Part shown: positions 17,681 through 25,501 of the stretch, piece after piece
Position numbering within the stretch: the first letter of the stretch is position 1
Layout: every line of letters begins with the position of its first letter
Origin: Acinetobacter variabilis
Lineage (GTDB): Bacteria; Pseudomonadota; Gammaproteobacteria; Pseudomonadales; Moraxellaceae
Reading direction: 5' to 3'
Length of the DNA: 64,000 nt
Assembly (NCBI RefSeq): GCF_000369625.1
Contig: NZ_KB850113.1
Coordinates: 814,641 to 878,640, forward strand
Position numbers and translations under genes: made by a program
The notes under the pieces: model-generated
Databases searched by the model: none
What the model saw: the letters and a program-made list of their open reading frames with translations, nothing else
Told to the model about the DNA's origin: nothing

Positions 17681-18079
17681 TTACTCTGATTTTTTTTTCG
17701 GACGTTCTATTGAACATTCTGTCGCATCAATAATGACCCAGTTAAAGTATTCGTCTGCTGTGGTAGTGCTTCGTTTTGGCAGAGTAAAACGTCTTGATTT
17801 CATCAATGCATCTTCAACCTTTTTAATGGTTCGATTCACATTACTTTCAGCGATATGGTAATTTGCCGCTAATTCCAGTTGAGTGCTGTAGTTCCGTAAG
17901 TAATTGAGAGTTAATAACAATTTATTCTCTATAGCTAAAGTATGAGGACGACCTGATTTCTTTTTGAGTGATTCTGCTTTTTCTAAAACCTCTACCATTT
18001 CAGTAAAAACTTGTCGAGGTACGCCAACCAAGCGTTTGAATTCAGAATCTGAAAAACGATTTAATTTCTGATATCTCAT
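17681..18079 (-). CDS. IS5-family transposase, N-terminal part (orfA)
   Basis: 132 residues with the N-terminal helix-turn-helix of IS5-type transposases (AIENKLLLTLNYLRNYSTQLELAANYHIAESNVNRTI) and the first catalytic Asp in VIIDATECSIERP. The frame stops two codons after a run of nine A's, which is the probable recoding site leading to orfB. It lies about 25 bp inside the right inverted repeat. Confidence 0.85.
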   Translation of the reverse strand: MRYQKLNRFSDSEFKRLVGVPRQVFTEMVEVLEKAESLKKKSGRPHTLAIENKLLLTLNYLRNYSTQLELAANYHIAESNVNRTIKKVEDALMKSRRFTLPKRSTTTADEYFNWVIIDATECSIERPKKKSE

Positions 18080-18323
18080 GAAATTTATATTGAGGTGGTT
18101 TTTACTTTCGCAAGAGGTCTAGTATATATTTAGAGCCTAAAAATATTTAACTCAATAATATTTTAAGTAAATTTAATATTATGAAAAGATTAAAATTTTA
18201 TTTGATCTATATAGATATACATAATTTAACTTTTTATTTAAAAAAACACTCTAAATGGCTTTGGAAAGCTACAAATATAGATGTTAGTTATATAGGCTTG
18301 CAATTATGAGCATGAGGTGAAAA

Positions 18324-18464
18324 ATGAAGTTATTAACGTTAATTGGTGCAAGTGTACTTGCAGGTTATTGTTATAAAAAAATGAAATACAAAAAGGATGG
18401 TTCAAATCATCCTGCTACTCAGAATGAACAGGTAGATAACCAAGCAGCAAATCCTGTTGAATAA
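18324..18464 (+). CDS. Small hydrophobic-N-terminus protein (46 residues)
   Basis: MKLLTLIGASVLAGYCYKKM followed by a polar Asn/Gln/Glu-rich tail. A short N-terminal hydrophobic helix ends in Gly-Tyr-Cys-Tyr-Lys. The ribosome site GAGGTGA lies 5 bases before ATG, which supports translation. It resembles the 48-residue protein at 12656 in layout. A membrane-associated mini-protein is likely; function unknown. It lies 200 bp beyond the IS5 element. Confidence 0.55.
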   Translation: MKLLTLIGASVLAGYCYKKMKYKKDGSNHPATQNEQVDNQAANPVE

Positions 18465-18734
18465 TCTCTTTAAAGGACCTCACTACTAGCAAAAGAAGGT
18501 TGTGGGGTCTCTGATTTTCTCAGTAGAGCCATCTCTGACAAGTCTTATATAATTTTCAGAACTTTACTATTTGTAGAGAAACAGTAAGCTCTTTTTAGCT
18601 ATTTTTCCTTTTCATCTGTTCTAAATTTTCCTGATTAAATTTATTGATAAAGTTGAATGGTTTACAAAACTATTCATTTTAATAATAGCCATACTTTAAA
18701 AGTAATGTGATCCTCTTTCTCAGGAGAACAGCTT

Positions 18735-19076
18735 ATGAAAAAACTAATTATCTTGCCTCTTGTAGCTTTAATACTTCTGGGGTGTAGTCAACCAAATACC
18801 CAGCAAGAAGCTGACTCTAAGATCCTACAGGATGAGGATTTAAAAAAATTTAGGGAGATGGTAAGGAATGCTTTACCGAATTCAGATCTGGTTCAATTTC
18901 ATCAACAAGAGGGAGAATGTGGTGAGGTTAGTTTCAGAGATAAATCTACGAATGAAATGAAGCATCGGAGGTTTATTTTAGTGAATAAAAATATTGTACT
19001 GATTGAAAGACGGCAGATAGATCAGGAATATTTTGACCTTTCATGGAGGAATGCATGTCGAGATTATTTCGGGTAA
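18735..19076 (+). CDS. Small lipoprotein
   Basis: A 113-residue protein with a lipoprotein signal (MKKLIILPLVALILLGC; lipobox ILLGC, lipidated Cys17). The mature part is helical and charged, with two further Cys residues (GECGEVSF and NACRDYFG) that may pair. It starts after CAGGAGAACAGCTT, a strong ribosome site. Family unknown. It ends shortly before a terminator at 19156, so it is a single-gene unit interrupted downstream only by the IS66 element. Confidence 0.72.
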   Translation: MKKLIILPLVALILLGCSQPNTQQEADSKILQDEDLKKFREMVRNALPNSDLVQFHQQEGECGEVSFRDKSTNEMKHRRFILVNKNIVLIERRQIDQEYFDLSWRNACRDYFG

Positions 19077-19155
19077 AGAAAGAATATTTATTAAAATTCT
19101 TATTTGAAAATAGTGACCGCTATAATCGAATATCAATAAAAACATTTAATCATTG

Positions 19156-19181
19156 AGCCACTCTTTAGGGTGGCTTTTTAA
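19156..19181 (+). terminator. Terminator after lipoprotein gene
   Basis: AGCCAC pairs with GTGGCT (7 to 8 bp with inner pairs), followed by TTTTTAA. It lies 80 bp after the lipoprotein stop. Confidence 0.75.
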
Positions 19182-19400
19182 TGTCTAAATTTCTGAATTT
19201 TGTTCGAAATATGATTACTGAGTATATCGGTATTTCATATACTAGCTTCGTACCAATAAATAGAATATTGATCAATTTATATAGATAATAAACATAAAAA
19301 TTATTTAAAAAAGGGTAAGCGTCCGCTGAACACACCTTATGAATTCATCCTATAAGCCTTAATTTAGTCCCCACTTAAAAACAAGTGGGGACTAAAATTT

Positions 19401-19784
19401 ATGACTACAAATCACCAGACATCCATCGCATCTCTTGCGAAAAAACGAAGAACATACAGTGCTGAATTTAAACAGCAGATCGTTCAGGCTTGTAAAGCAC
19501 CGGACGTTTCAATTGCTTCGGTCGCTTTGCAACATGGATTGAATACAAATCTCGTATCCAAATGGATTCGCTTAATTGATGCTAAGCCAGGGAATGATCG
19601 CTCACCACTACCGAATAAACCTGCATTTATTGCCTTATCTTGCTCTACACCATTAGATCCTACTCCTACTGACATGTTAACGGTTCAAATTACTTTACCC
19701 CACTCAAAAGCAGAAATTGGCTTGAAATGGCAAGTATCAGAAATATCTGCTTTAGCAGAATTACTCAAGGCACTTGCAACATGA
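19401..19784 (+). CDS. tnpA: IS66 accessory protein TnpA
   Basis: A 127-residue protein of the IS66 orfA type. The N-terminal helix-turn-helix (RRTYSAEFKQQIVQACKAPDVSIASVALQHGLNTNLVSKWIR) resembles IS3-type OrfA/InsE DNA-binding domains. The C terminus is variable. Its stop codon overlaps the start of tnpB by ATGA, so the two are translationally coupled. It is needed for transposition in characterised members of the family. Confidence 0.92.
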   Translation: MTTNHQTSIASLAKKRRTYSAEFKQQIVQACKAPDVSIASVALQHGLNTNLVSKWIRLIDAKPGNDRSPLPNKPAFIALSCSTPLDPTPTDMLTVQITLPHSKAEIGLKWQVSEISALAELLKALAT

Positions 19785-20116
19785 TCCGCATTGATGAAAT
19801 CTGGCTTTCTACCCAACCTCTGGATATGCGAGCAGGGATGGATACTATCATGGCTCAGGTGGTGAGAGCCTTTGGCTACATCAAACCGCATTGTGCTTAC
19901 CTGTTCTGTAATAAACGTGGCCATCGCATGAAAGTGCTGGTACATGATGGACTGGGCATCTGGCTGTGTGCCCGGCGGCTGGAACAGGGAAAATTCCACT
20001 GGGCGCAGGTTCACCAGGGTGAAAGCATGGCGATCAGTCCGGAACAGTTACATGCACTGATCCAGGGTTTACCTTGGCAGCGCATTGGACGACAGCAGGT
20101 GGTGACGATGCTCTAA
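19781..20116 (+). CDS. tnpB: IS66 accessory protein TnpB (Orf2)
   Basis: A 111-residue protein of the IS66 Orf2 family. Characteristic blocks are IWLSTQPLDMRAGMDTI, AYLFCNKRGHRMKVLVHDGLGIWLCARRLEQGKF and LHALIQGLPWQRI. I chose ATG 19781, overlapping the tnpA stop by 4 bp; the frame extends upstream to 19727 only within tnpA. It is unrelated to the RNA-guided TnpB of IS200/IS605 despite the shared name. Confidence 0.92.
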   Translation: MIRIDEIWLSTQPLDMRAGMDTIMAQVVRAFGYIKPHCAYLFCNKRGHRMKVLVHDGLGIWLCARRLEQGKFHWAQVHQGESMAISPEQLHALIQGLPWQRIGRQQVVTML

Positions 20117-20190
20117 ACTAGGCTGGTCCATTCTGCTATTCTCCAAACGTTCTATTTCCTCTGCGTCATGACCTCAGGCATACTGCGGTC

Positions 20191-21795
20191 ATGAATACGC
20201 TGCCAGACTTAAGCCAACTGACCCATGAACAACTGCTGGAATTTACCAGACAGTTGGCAATGCAGCATCAGTCTCTGGCACAATCAAATCAAGAATTAGA
20301 AAAATCAAACCAGCAATTGGATGCCAAAGTTCAACATCTTTCCATTCTCACGCAAAAATACGAGCATGAGCTCGCACTATTTAAACAGCACAAATTTGGC
20401 AGTAAAAACGAACATCTCACCGCAAAACAAATCCATCTGTGGGACGAAGCGGTTGAAGAGGATATCGCAGCAGTTGATTTGGAACTGGAGCGGCTGAATG
20501 CAGATAAAACCGATGCAGCGACAGAGAAAGCCACAGTCAACAAACCTAAACGTCGACTGCTGCCGGATCATCTACACACCATCCGTATTGAGCATGAACC
20601 TGCATCAACCCAATGCAGTTGTGGCTGCCAGTTACGTCGTATCGGCGAAGATATCAGTGAAAAACTGCATTTCAGACCGGCACAGTTCTATAAGGAACAG
20701 CATGTGCGTGGCAAATGGGTCTGTGATCAGTGTGACACCCTGACTCAGCAAGCGATGCCCGCCTATGTGATTGATAAAGGCATTGCTTCACCTGAACTGC
20801 TCAGCCATGTGCTGGTATCGAAGTATGCCGATCATTTGCCGCTGTACCGTCAGCGCCTGATCTATCAGCGGGCGGGCATTGATCTGTCCAGATCTACTTT
20901 ATCTGACTGGATAGGTCGCTGCGGTGTAGAACTGGAGCCTCTGGCCAATGCCTTAAAAGAGGTGGTGCTGCAACAGCGGGTGATCCATGCCGATGAAACG
21001 CCGGTCACCATCATGCGGATGGGTGATGATGAGAAAAAACCGAAGAAAGGTTATGTCTGGGCCTATGCCACTACACAGTACAATCCAGTTCAAGCGGTGA
21101 TCTATGACTTTCAGGATAGCCGTTCAGGTCAGCATGCAGAAGAGTTCCTGAATGGCTGGCAGGGCCATCTGGTCTGTGATGATTACAGTGGTTATAAAGC
21201 ACGCTTTAAATCAGGCGATGTCATTGAGGTGGGCTGCATGGCGCATGCACGTCGTAAATTCCATGAGCTACATGTGACTGGGAAAAGTCAGATCGCTGAA
21301 CAGGCATTACTGATGATTCAGAAACTGTATGCGATAGAAGCAGAACTCAGGAAAAAGACCGATAGTACAGCAGAACACCGCCGCGAATACCGACAACAGC
21401 ACAGCCAACCGGTGATGCAACAACTGTATGAATGGCTCAACCAACATTATCTGACGGTGCCATCGAGTTCTCCAACCGCCAAGGCCATCAATTACAGTCT
21501 GAAGCGTTGGCCAGCCTTAAGCCGCTATCTGGATGATGGCAATCTACCCATTGACAATAACTGGGCAGAGAACTCAATGCGTCCCTGGGCATTGGGCCGT
21601 AAGAACTGGTTGTTTGCAGGTTCGCTGCGCAGTGGACAGCGAGCGGCAAATATCATGACTTTAATCCAGTCAGCAAAGCTGAATGGGTTGGATCCGTATG
21701 CCTATCTCAGTGATGTGCTGAAAAGGCTGCCGACGCATAAAGCGACCCAAATAGAAGAATTACTACCACATCGCTGGAAATCCAACTCAAATTAA
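20191..21795 (+). CDS. tnpC: IS66 family transposase TnpC
   Basis: A 534-residue DDE transposase. It has an N-terminal coiled coil (about residues 20-65), a zinc-finger region (CSCGCQ ... CDQCD), and a catalytic core with VIHADETPV, LVCDDYSGYKARF and the DNNWAENSMRPWALGRKNWLFAGS block that carries the catalytic Glu. A C-terminal IS66 Orf3 segment (LNGLDPYAYLSDVLKRLP) closes it. All parts are intact. The stop lies 31 bp before the right inverted repeat. Confidence 0.96.
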   Translation: MNTLPDLSQLTHEQLLEFTRQLAMQHQSLAQSNQELEKSNQQLDAKVQHLSILTQKYEHELALFKQHKFGSKNEHLTAKQIHLWDEAVEEDIAAVDLELERLNADKTDAATEKATVNKPKRRLLPDHLHTIRIEHEPASTQCSCGCQLRRIGEDISEKLHFRPAQFYKEQHVRGKWVCDQCDTLTQQAMPAYVIDKGIASPELLSHVLVSKYADHLPLYRQRLIYQRAGIDLSRSTLSDWIGRCGVELEPLANALKEVVLQQRVIHADETPVTIMRMGDDEKKPKKGYVWAYATTQYNPVQAVIYDFQDSRSGQHAEEFLNGWQGHLVCDDYSGYKARFKSGDVIEVGCMAHARRKFHELHVTGKSQIAEQALLMIQKLYAIEAELRKKTDSTAEHRREYRQQHSQPVMQQLYEWLNQHYLTVPSSSPTAKAINYSLKRWPALSRYLDDGNLPIDNNWAENSMRPWALGRKNWLFAGSLRSGQRAANIMTLIQSAKLNGLDPYAYLSDVLKRLPTHKATQIEELLPHRWKSNSN

Positions 21796-21882
21796 AAAAT
21801 AGGCATGGGGTTCAGCGGACGCTTACAAAAAAGGAGCAAAAATTGCTTCTTGAAAGCATAGCTTTTGCTTTAGGTTCTAGAT

Positions 21883-22053
21883 ATGTATCTCTTTAAAATA
21901 TGCGGCATTATTTTCCTTGTCATCCTTGCTGTCTCTCTCATAGTTTTAGGTCTTATTTATCAGGATCCTTTATTTGCTTTGATAGGGCTATTGTTCACGG
22001 TTTGCGCAGTATTATTATTTTCCATGATCAAGGATAGTCTTGCTGACTTTTAG
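21883..22053 (+). CDS. Small two-TM membrane protein (56 residues)
   Basis: MYLFKICGIIFLVILAVSLI opens the first helix; a short polar turn (YQDP) leads to a second helix ending FSMIKDSLADF. Two transmembrane segments fill most of the protein. The start has only a weak ribosome site (TTAGGTTCTAG). It lies 56 bp to the right of the IS66 element and may be the only intact gene in the following phage-derived stretch. Small membrane proteins of this size occur in prophages and toxin modules; I cannot assign it. Confidence 0.4.
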   Translation: MYLFKICGIIFLVILAVSLIVLGLIYQDPLFALIGLLFTVCAVLLFSMIKDSLADF

Positions 22054-22705
22054 ATCACTCATTTTGTTTAAAAGTTTAAAGATTTGGACTAGAGATAAAG
22101 GTGAATAGTAGGATGATAGCGATCAATATTATGCACCGAGATGGAATCAACAATTTAGAAAAATAATTGTGTTGAAAAGTCTTTGGATTAATCAGTGGAA
22201 TAAGAAAGACTTATATGGTCAACCAGTCATGTGGATTAGTTTGATCAGATGACCTGATAACACACTTATTGCTGGACGCTATTTTATAGAAGTTCATCGA
22301 AAGATGGGCTTTTTTGTTGCCTAAAATAAAGCTTTATCAAGTTCAAACTAGAAATTATTGACTCCAAAGATCACAATTTAGACTTTTTATGTATGGATAG
22401 ATATTTAATTTCTATATATATTTGTCATGAATTGGCTATTGTTTGACCGTTGTACATTTCGTCAACAATCCTGAATCAGCGCAAAATGATAAAGGGGAAG
22501 AGCCCACAGCAATGTGGGCTTTTTTATTGCCTAAAGAAAAGTTTGGCTTAATTTCTTACTATGTATCTGGCTTGAATAGCCTAGCTAAGCTAAGTAATAG
22601 ATCTGGTCAAAGAGACTGAGATTAACTAGAAATTTGAATAAGTGACTTATTTCTATTTTATCGGTCAATATGATTGTTAATCATCGACTTAATATCAAAG
22701 TGTGA

Positions 22706-22812
22706 TTGACTGCATATAATATTTTCATTATATTTTACCATATGTTCAAAAAACTCCACGTTTTGAATTTAGAGTTCTGCCCACATCGTCCCCAATGATG
22801 TGGGTTTTTTTT
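22706..22812 (+). ncRNA. Promoter-leader-terminator cassette (copy 1), candidate small RNA
   Basis: Promoter TTGACT - 17 bp - TATATT (22706-22734), predicted start near 22741. About 45 nt of leader with the conserved ACTCCACGTTTTGAATTT follow, then an 8-bp terminator stem (CCCACATC/GATGTGGG) and eight T's. A second copy with its own promoter lies at 23608-23719. A transcript of about 72 nt is predicted. Confidence 0.4.
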
Positions 22813-22911
22813 GACTCAATTATACTGATTATTATTTTTATTTACTTATGCTTAATTTAAGAACGCTAGAAACAGTAGTATCTAGTTCCGTGGAGAAGCT
22901 ATTTTTACATC

Positions 22912-23039
22912 AATAGGTATGATAGATTAGAGTTATGGCGGTAACTGCCAATGTGGGTCAGTCCAGCAAGTTTATCTTGTGACACTCCCGCCGTTTGAAA
23001 TGTTACTATGAAGAAGCTCGCCAAATGGTGGGCTTTTTT
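22912..23039 (+). repeat. Tandem phage leader-terminator repeat, unit A
   Basis: A 128-bp unit contains AGGTATGATAGATTA, a GGGTCAGT...CAAGTTTATCTTG block, CTATGAAGAAGCTC and a terminator ending GGTGGGCTTTTTT. Unit B follows directly, about 70 percent alike by eye. Both resemble the late promoter/terminator segment of the prophage at 50966-51068. Confidence 0.6.
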
Positions 23040-23045
23040 CGCATC

Positions 23046-23173
23046 GATAGGTGTGATAAATTATATTTAAGCTGGCAACCAGCGTTGCGGGTCAGTTTTT
23101 CAAGTTTATCTTGATTGACTCCCGACTTAAGAAGCGTTGCTATGAAGAAGCTCATCGAAAGGTGGGCTTTTTT
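23046..23173 (+). repeat. Tandem phage leader-terminator repeat, unit B
   Basis: A 128-bp unit aligned along its length with unit A: AGGTGTGATAAATTA, GGGTCAGT, CAAGTTTATCTTG, CTATGAAGAAGCTC, terminator GGTGGGCTTTTTT. It differs mainly in the middle. No reading frame crosses either unit. Confidence 0.6.
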
Positions 23174-23224
23174 GTTGGTTTATTAAACAAAAGGGTTCAT
23201 ACTAAGGCCCATGCTTAAATTAAG

Positions 23225-23419
23225 TTGAATCTTTTGAAAAACAAAAGAGTTGTAATTTTAGGCGGAGTATTTTTGGCATTTATATTCTTTCTGTGTTTCC
23301 ATTTATATAATCTTTCTAGCGAACAAGTGCTACTTTTAAGGTTCTCCAAAATTGATGATGAACAAGCTAAAAACTACAATGACGTGTTAAAGCCTACCCG
23401 CTTAACCTCCCCAAGTTAG
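23225..23419 (+). CDS. Doubtful small membrane protein (64 residues)
   Basis: Starts at TTG 23225 and reads NLLKNKRVVILGGVFLAFIFFLCFHLYNL, one transmembrane helix, followed by a charged segment. The frame runs into a terminator stem at its end (CCCGCTTAACC/GGCGGG), which a functional gene would rarely do. No ribosome site is visible. It may be a fragment of a phage membrane gene. Confidence 0.25.
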   Translation: MNLLKNKRVVILGGVFLAFIFFLCFHLYNLSSEQVLLLRFSKIDDEQAKNYNDVLKPTRLTSPS

Positions 23420-23447
23420 GCGGGTTATTTTTTGTCTGGAGAAAAGT

Positions 23448-23558
23448 ATACTCCATATCCTATTCTGCTTATTCGGTCTGCATGGCATAACTGAGATTAG
23501 CGACGGCAAGAAAGAATGCCGGGATTGTTTGAAAGAAGTTAGTGGTAAGAGCGATTAA
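23448..23558 (+). pseudogene. Decayed Cys-pair mini-protein (copy 2)
   Basis: The 36-codon frame is homologous to the mini-proteins at 12946 and 52167 (CLFGLHGITEI ... ECRDCLKEV), and the same TTTTTTGTCTGGAGAAAAG leader precedes it. The start codon is ATA where the prophage copy has ATG, and about four codons of the middle are missing. The four zinc-ligand positions are kept. It is probably silent, unless ATA is used weakly. Confidence 0.65.
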
Positions 23559-23607
23559 TATAATCGTTATATTCACTGATAAATCAGTAAATTGCTCCAA
23601 AATGGTT

Positions 23608-23719
23608 TTGACGAATGGAGTTAATTGGAATACTTTGTATGTTGCTAAGTGTTTAAAAAGCTCCACATTTGAATTTAAAGTTTCACCCACATCAACCCTA
23701 ATGGTGTGGGTATTTTTTG
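23608..23719 (+). ncRNA. Promoter-leader-terminator cassette (copy 2), candidate small RNA
   Basis: Promoter TTGACG - 17 bp - TACTTT (23608-23636). The leader contains GCTCCACATTTGAATTTAAAGTT, partly matching copy 1, and the terminator stem CCCACATC/GGTGTGGG with TATTTTTTGAC also matches. The hexamer spacing is the same (17 bp) in both copies, so the promoter is part of the repeated unit. Confidence 0.4.
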
Positions 23720-23995
23720 ACTTAATTAAGAATGCTTAAAAGAATCTAAGTGATTAATTATTATTCGATATCCTCTTGATCTTCAACAAATAATTATATT
23801 CAGCTGTAATAATCATCTGTTAGGATCTTTGCTCAGAAAAACAATGAAATAGATTTTTGACCTCACATGGGCCTGCTTAATTTGGGAGAGTTAAGCAGGC
23901 TTTTTTTATTTCTAAATCACCCGACGTATTACGGCAATCAAATCCCCTCGCATTCTAGATGTTGAGGGGATGTTCTTTTCTTATTGATGATATCC

Positions 23996-24136
23996 ATGAT
24001 AGACAAAGTCCAAGCAAAACAAAACTTAGATTTTTGCAGTGCTGAGCTGTCAATGTATCAGAATGGTAGTCATTTTAATTCTTAGACCCATCAAATGAGT
24101 ACGCTTGATAAGCTCATGATTGAACTAAAAAAATAA
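23996..24136 (+). pseudogene. Decayed copy of the prophage 57-residue gene
   Basis: Begins MIDKVQAKQNLDFCSAELS, nearly the same as the gene at 52499 (MTDKVQAKQDLEFCSAELS). It then meets a premature TAG, after which the homologous LDKLMIELKK tail continues. Small deletions removed the centre. The two upstream terminators are also conserved. Confidence 0.75.
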
Positions 24137-24319
24137 ATTAAGAATTTAGCTAATGTATTAAGTTAAAATCTTATTTTTCTCAAATTAGTTAAAGAGCTTT
24201 GAAGAATCTATAGATGATTATCTTATAGATTATCGAGATCTAACCGAGACCCAATCAATGCAACTCAGCGCAACCTATATTTATTTTAAGTTATTAGAAA
24301 TAGAAGAGAATCTAGTCTG

Positions 24320-25486
24320 ATGCAATCTCTAGCTATTCATTACAGACTCAGTTTTTTCTACTTTTTTTATTATGCGATTGTGGGCGCATTCATGCCTTTC
24401 TGGAGTCTGTATCTGGAAGATCAAGGCTTTAATTATCAGGAAATTGGGATTTTATCTTCGATTGCGATTGTCACCCGATTTTTTGCGCCATTTATTTGGG
24501 GGTGGATTGCAGACAAATCCGGGAAACGCATGTTGCTGGTGCGTATAGCTACCTGGATGGAAGCCTGTATCTGGTTCATGATTTTTATCATTCTAAATAG
24601 CTTCCACTCAGTCGCTTTGCTTATGCTGATTTTCAGTTTCTTTCAGAATGCAATTTTGGCTCAGTTTGAAGGCGTGACTTTATTCTGGTTAGGTGAGAAA
24701 AGGGCAGAGCTCTATGGCAAAGTGCGTAAGTGGGGATCTATTGGATTTATTATTGGCGTATTTGGTTTAGGGGCAATTTTTGAAATTATCAGCATCAGTA
24801 TGCTACCAATCTTATTGCTCTGTATTTCATTTCTGGCTTTTCTCTGGTCATTTACCATCAAAGAACCTACAGCAGCACCGACAGCTCAGAAAAAACTCGA
24901 AGCCTTATGGCCGATCTTCAAGCGTCCAGTGGTATACAGTTTTTTCCTGATTGAATTGATCATGCTGTTTTCGCATGCACCGTTTTATAGTTTTTATAGT
25001 AACTATCTCAGCCAGAATGGATTCAGTACCAGTCAGATCGGATTGCTTTGGTCGGTTGGAGTCATTGCTGAAATCATTATGTTTGCCTACGCTACATTCT
25101 TTCTGACACGCTGGTCATGGCGTCATCTGGTGATGTTATGCCTGTTAATGACCGGTTTAAGATGGCTGACTGTAGGCCTATTTCCATCGTTATTTCTGGC
25201 ACAGTTTTTTGCCCAGACCATTCATGCCTTGAGTTTTGGCTTATTTCATATGATTGCCATGAGGGTTATTTTCCAGAACTTCTCGGCCGGACAGCAAGGC
25301 CGTGGACAGGCACTGTATAGCACCATGTGGGGCCTAGGCGTGGCGAGTGGCAGCATTCTTGCCGGTCGTTATTGGGATCAGGTCGGTGGCACATCAATCT
25401 TTATTGCTGCTGCGCTGTCGACCTTGCTGGGCCTGTTGCTTGTATTTGGCTTACCCAACAAAGTCGAACTACAAAAGCAGGGTTAA
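24320..25486 (+). CDS. MFS transporter, HcaT/MFS_1-like family
   Basis: A 388-residue inner-membrane protein with twelve predicted helices. It belongs to the MFS_1_like group that includes the E. coli 3-phenylpropionate transporter HcaT. Marks are the N-terminal YYAIVGAFMPFWSLYLEDQGFNYQEIGIL, the loop 2-3 motif WGWIADKSGKRM (a form of GXXXDRXGRR) and SPxW-like features in helix 11 (STMWGLGVASGSILAGRYWDQVG). Substrate is unknown. It begins 180 bp after the phage remnant and converges on the amidase gene 15 bp downstream. Confidence 0.9.
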   Translation: MQSLAIHYRLSFFYFFYYAIVGAFMPFWSLYLEDQGFNYQEIGILSSIAIVTRFFAPFIWGWIADKSGKRMLLVRIATWMEACIWFMIFIILNSFHSVALLMLIFSFFQNAILAQFEGVTLFWLGEKRAELYGKVRKWGSIGFIIGVFGLGAIFEIISISMLPILLLCISFLAFLWSFTIKEPTAAPTAQKKLEALWPIFKRPVVYSFFLIELIMLFSHAPFYSFYSNYLSQNGFSTSQIGLLWSVGVIAEIIMFAYATFFLTRWSWRHLVMLCLLMTGLRWLTVGLFPSLFLAQFFAQTIHALSFGLFHMIAMRVIFQNFSAGQQGRGQALYSTMWGLGVASGSILAGRYWDQVGGTSIFIAAALSTLLGLLLVFGLPNKVELQKQG

Positions 25487-25501
25487 GATACAATTGAATA
25501 A

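Larger units (their letters stand above)
17238..18120 (-). mobile_element. IS5-family insertion sequence
   Basis: An 883-bp element is bounded by 17-bp inverted repeats AGA[T/C]CTCTTGCGAAAGT (17238-17254 and 18104-18120, one mismatch) and flanked by a 3-bp direct repeat AGT. Two overlapping-frame transposase parts lie on the minus strand. The short target duplication and split transposase fit the IS427/IS1031-like groups of IS5. Confidence 0.88.
19315..21826 (+). mobile_element. Complete IS66-family insertion sequence
   Basis: A 2512-bp element with perfect terminal inverted repeats (GTAAGCGTCCGCTGAAC at 19315, its complement ending at 21826). An exact 8-bp target duplication AAAAAAGG lies on both sides (19307-19314 and 21827-21834). 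The three genes tnpA, tnpB and tnpC are intact and overlap or lie close together. The exact duplication shows a single, fairly recent insertion. Confidence 0.97.
22054..24319. mobile_element. Decayed phage-derived, terminator-dense region
   Basis: About 2.2 kb has almost no coding capacity but at least nine terminator-like hairpins with T tails (near 22290, 22497, 22780, 23015, 23150, 23404, 23686, 23872 and 23945). The segment 23430-24136 aligns with 52150-52675 of the prophage in the same order: hairpin, GTCTGGAGAAAAG, Cys mini-gene, two terminators around GACGTATTACGGCAA, then a decayed copy of the 57-residue gene. The rest consists of repeated leader-terminator units. It is a remnant of a related phage. 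Confidence 0.75.

Noticed and set aside
19781..20116. RNA-guided TnpB nuclease
   Set aside because: The IS66 protein TnpB shares only its name with the IS200/IS605 nuclease and has no RuvC motifs.
23469..23739. Frames on both strands in the phage remnant (73 and 65 residues)
   Set aside because: They cross promoter and terminator elements of the repeated cassettes and have no ribosome sites.
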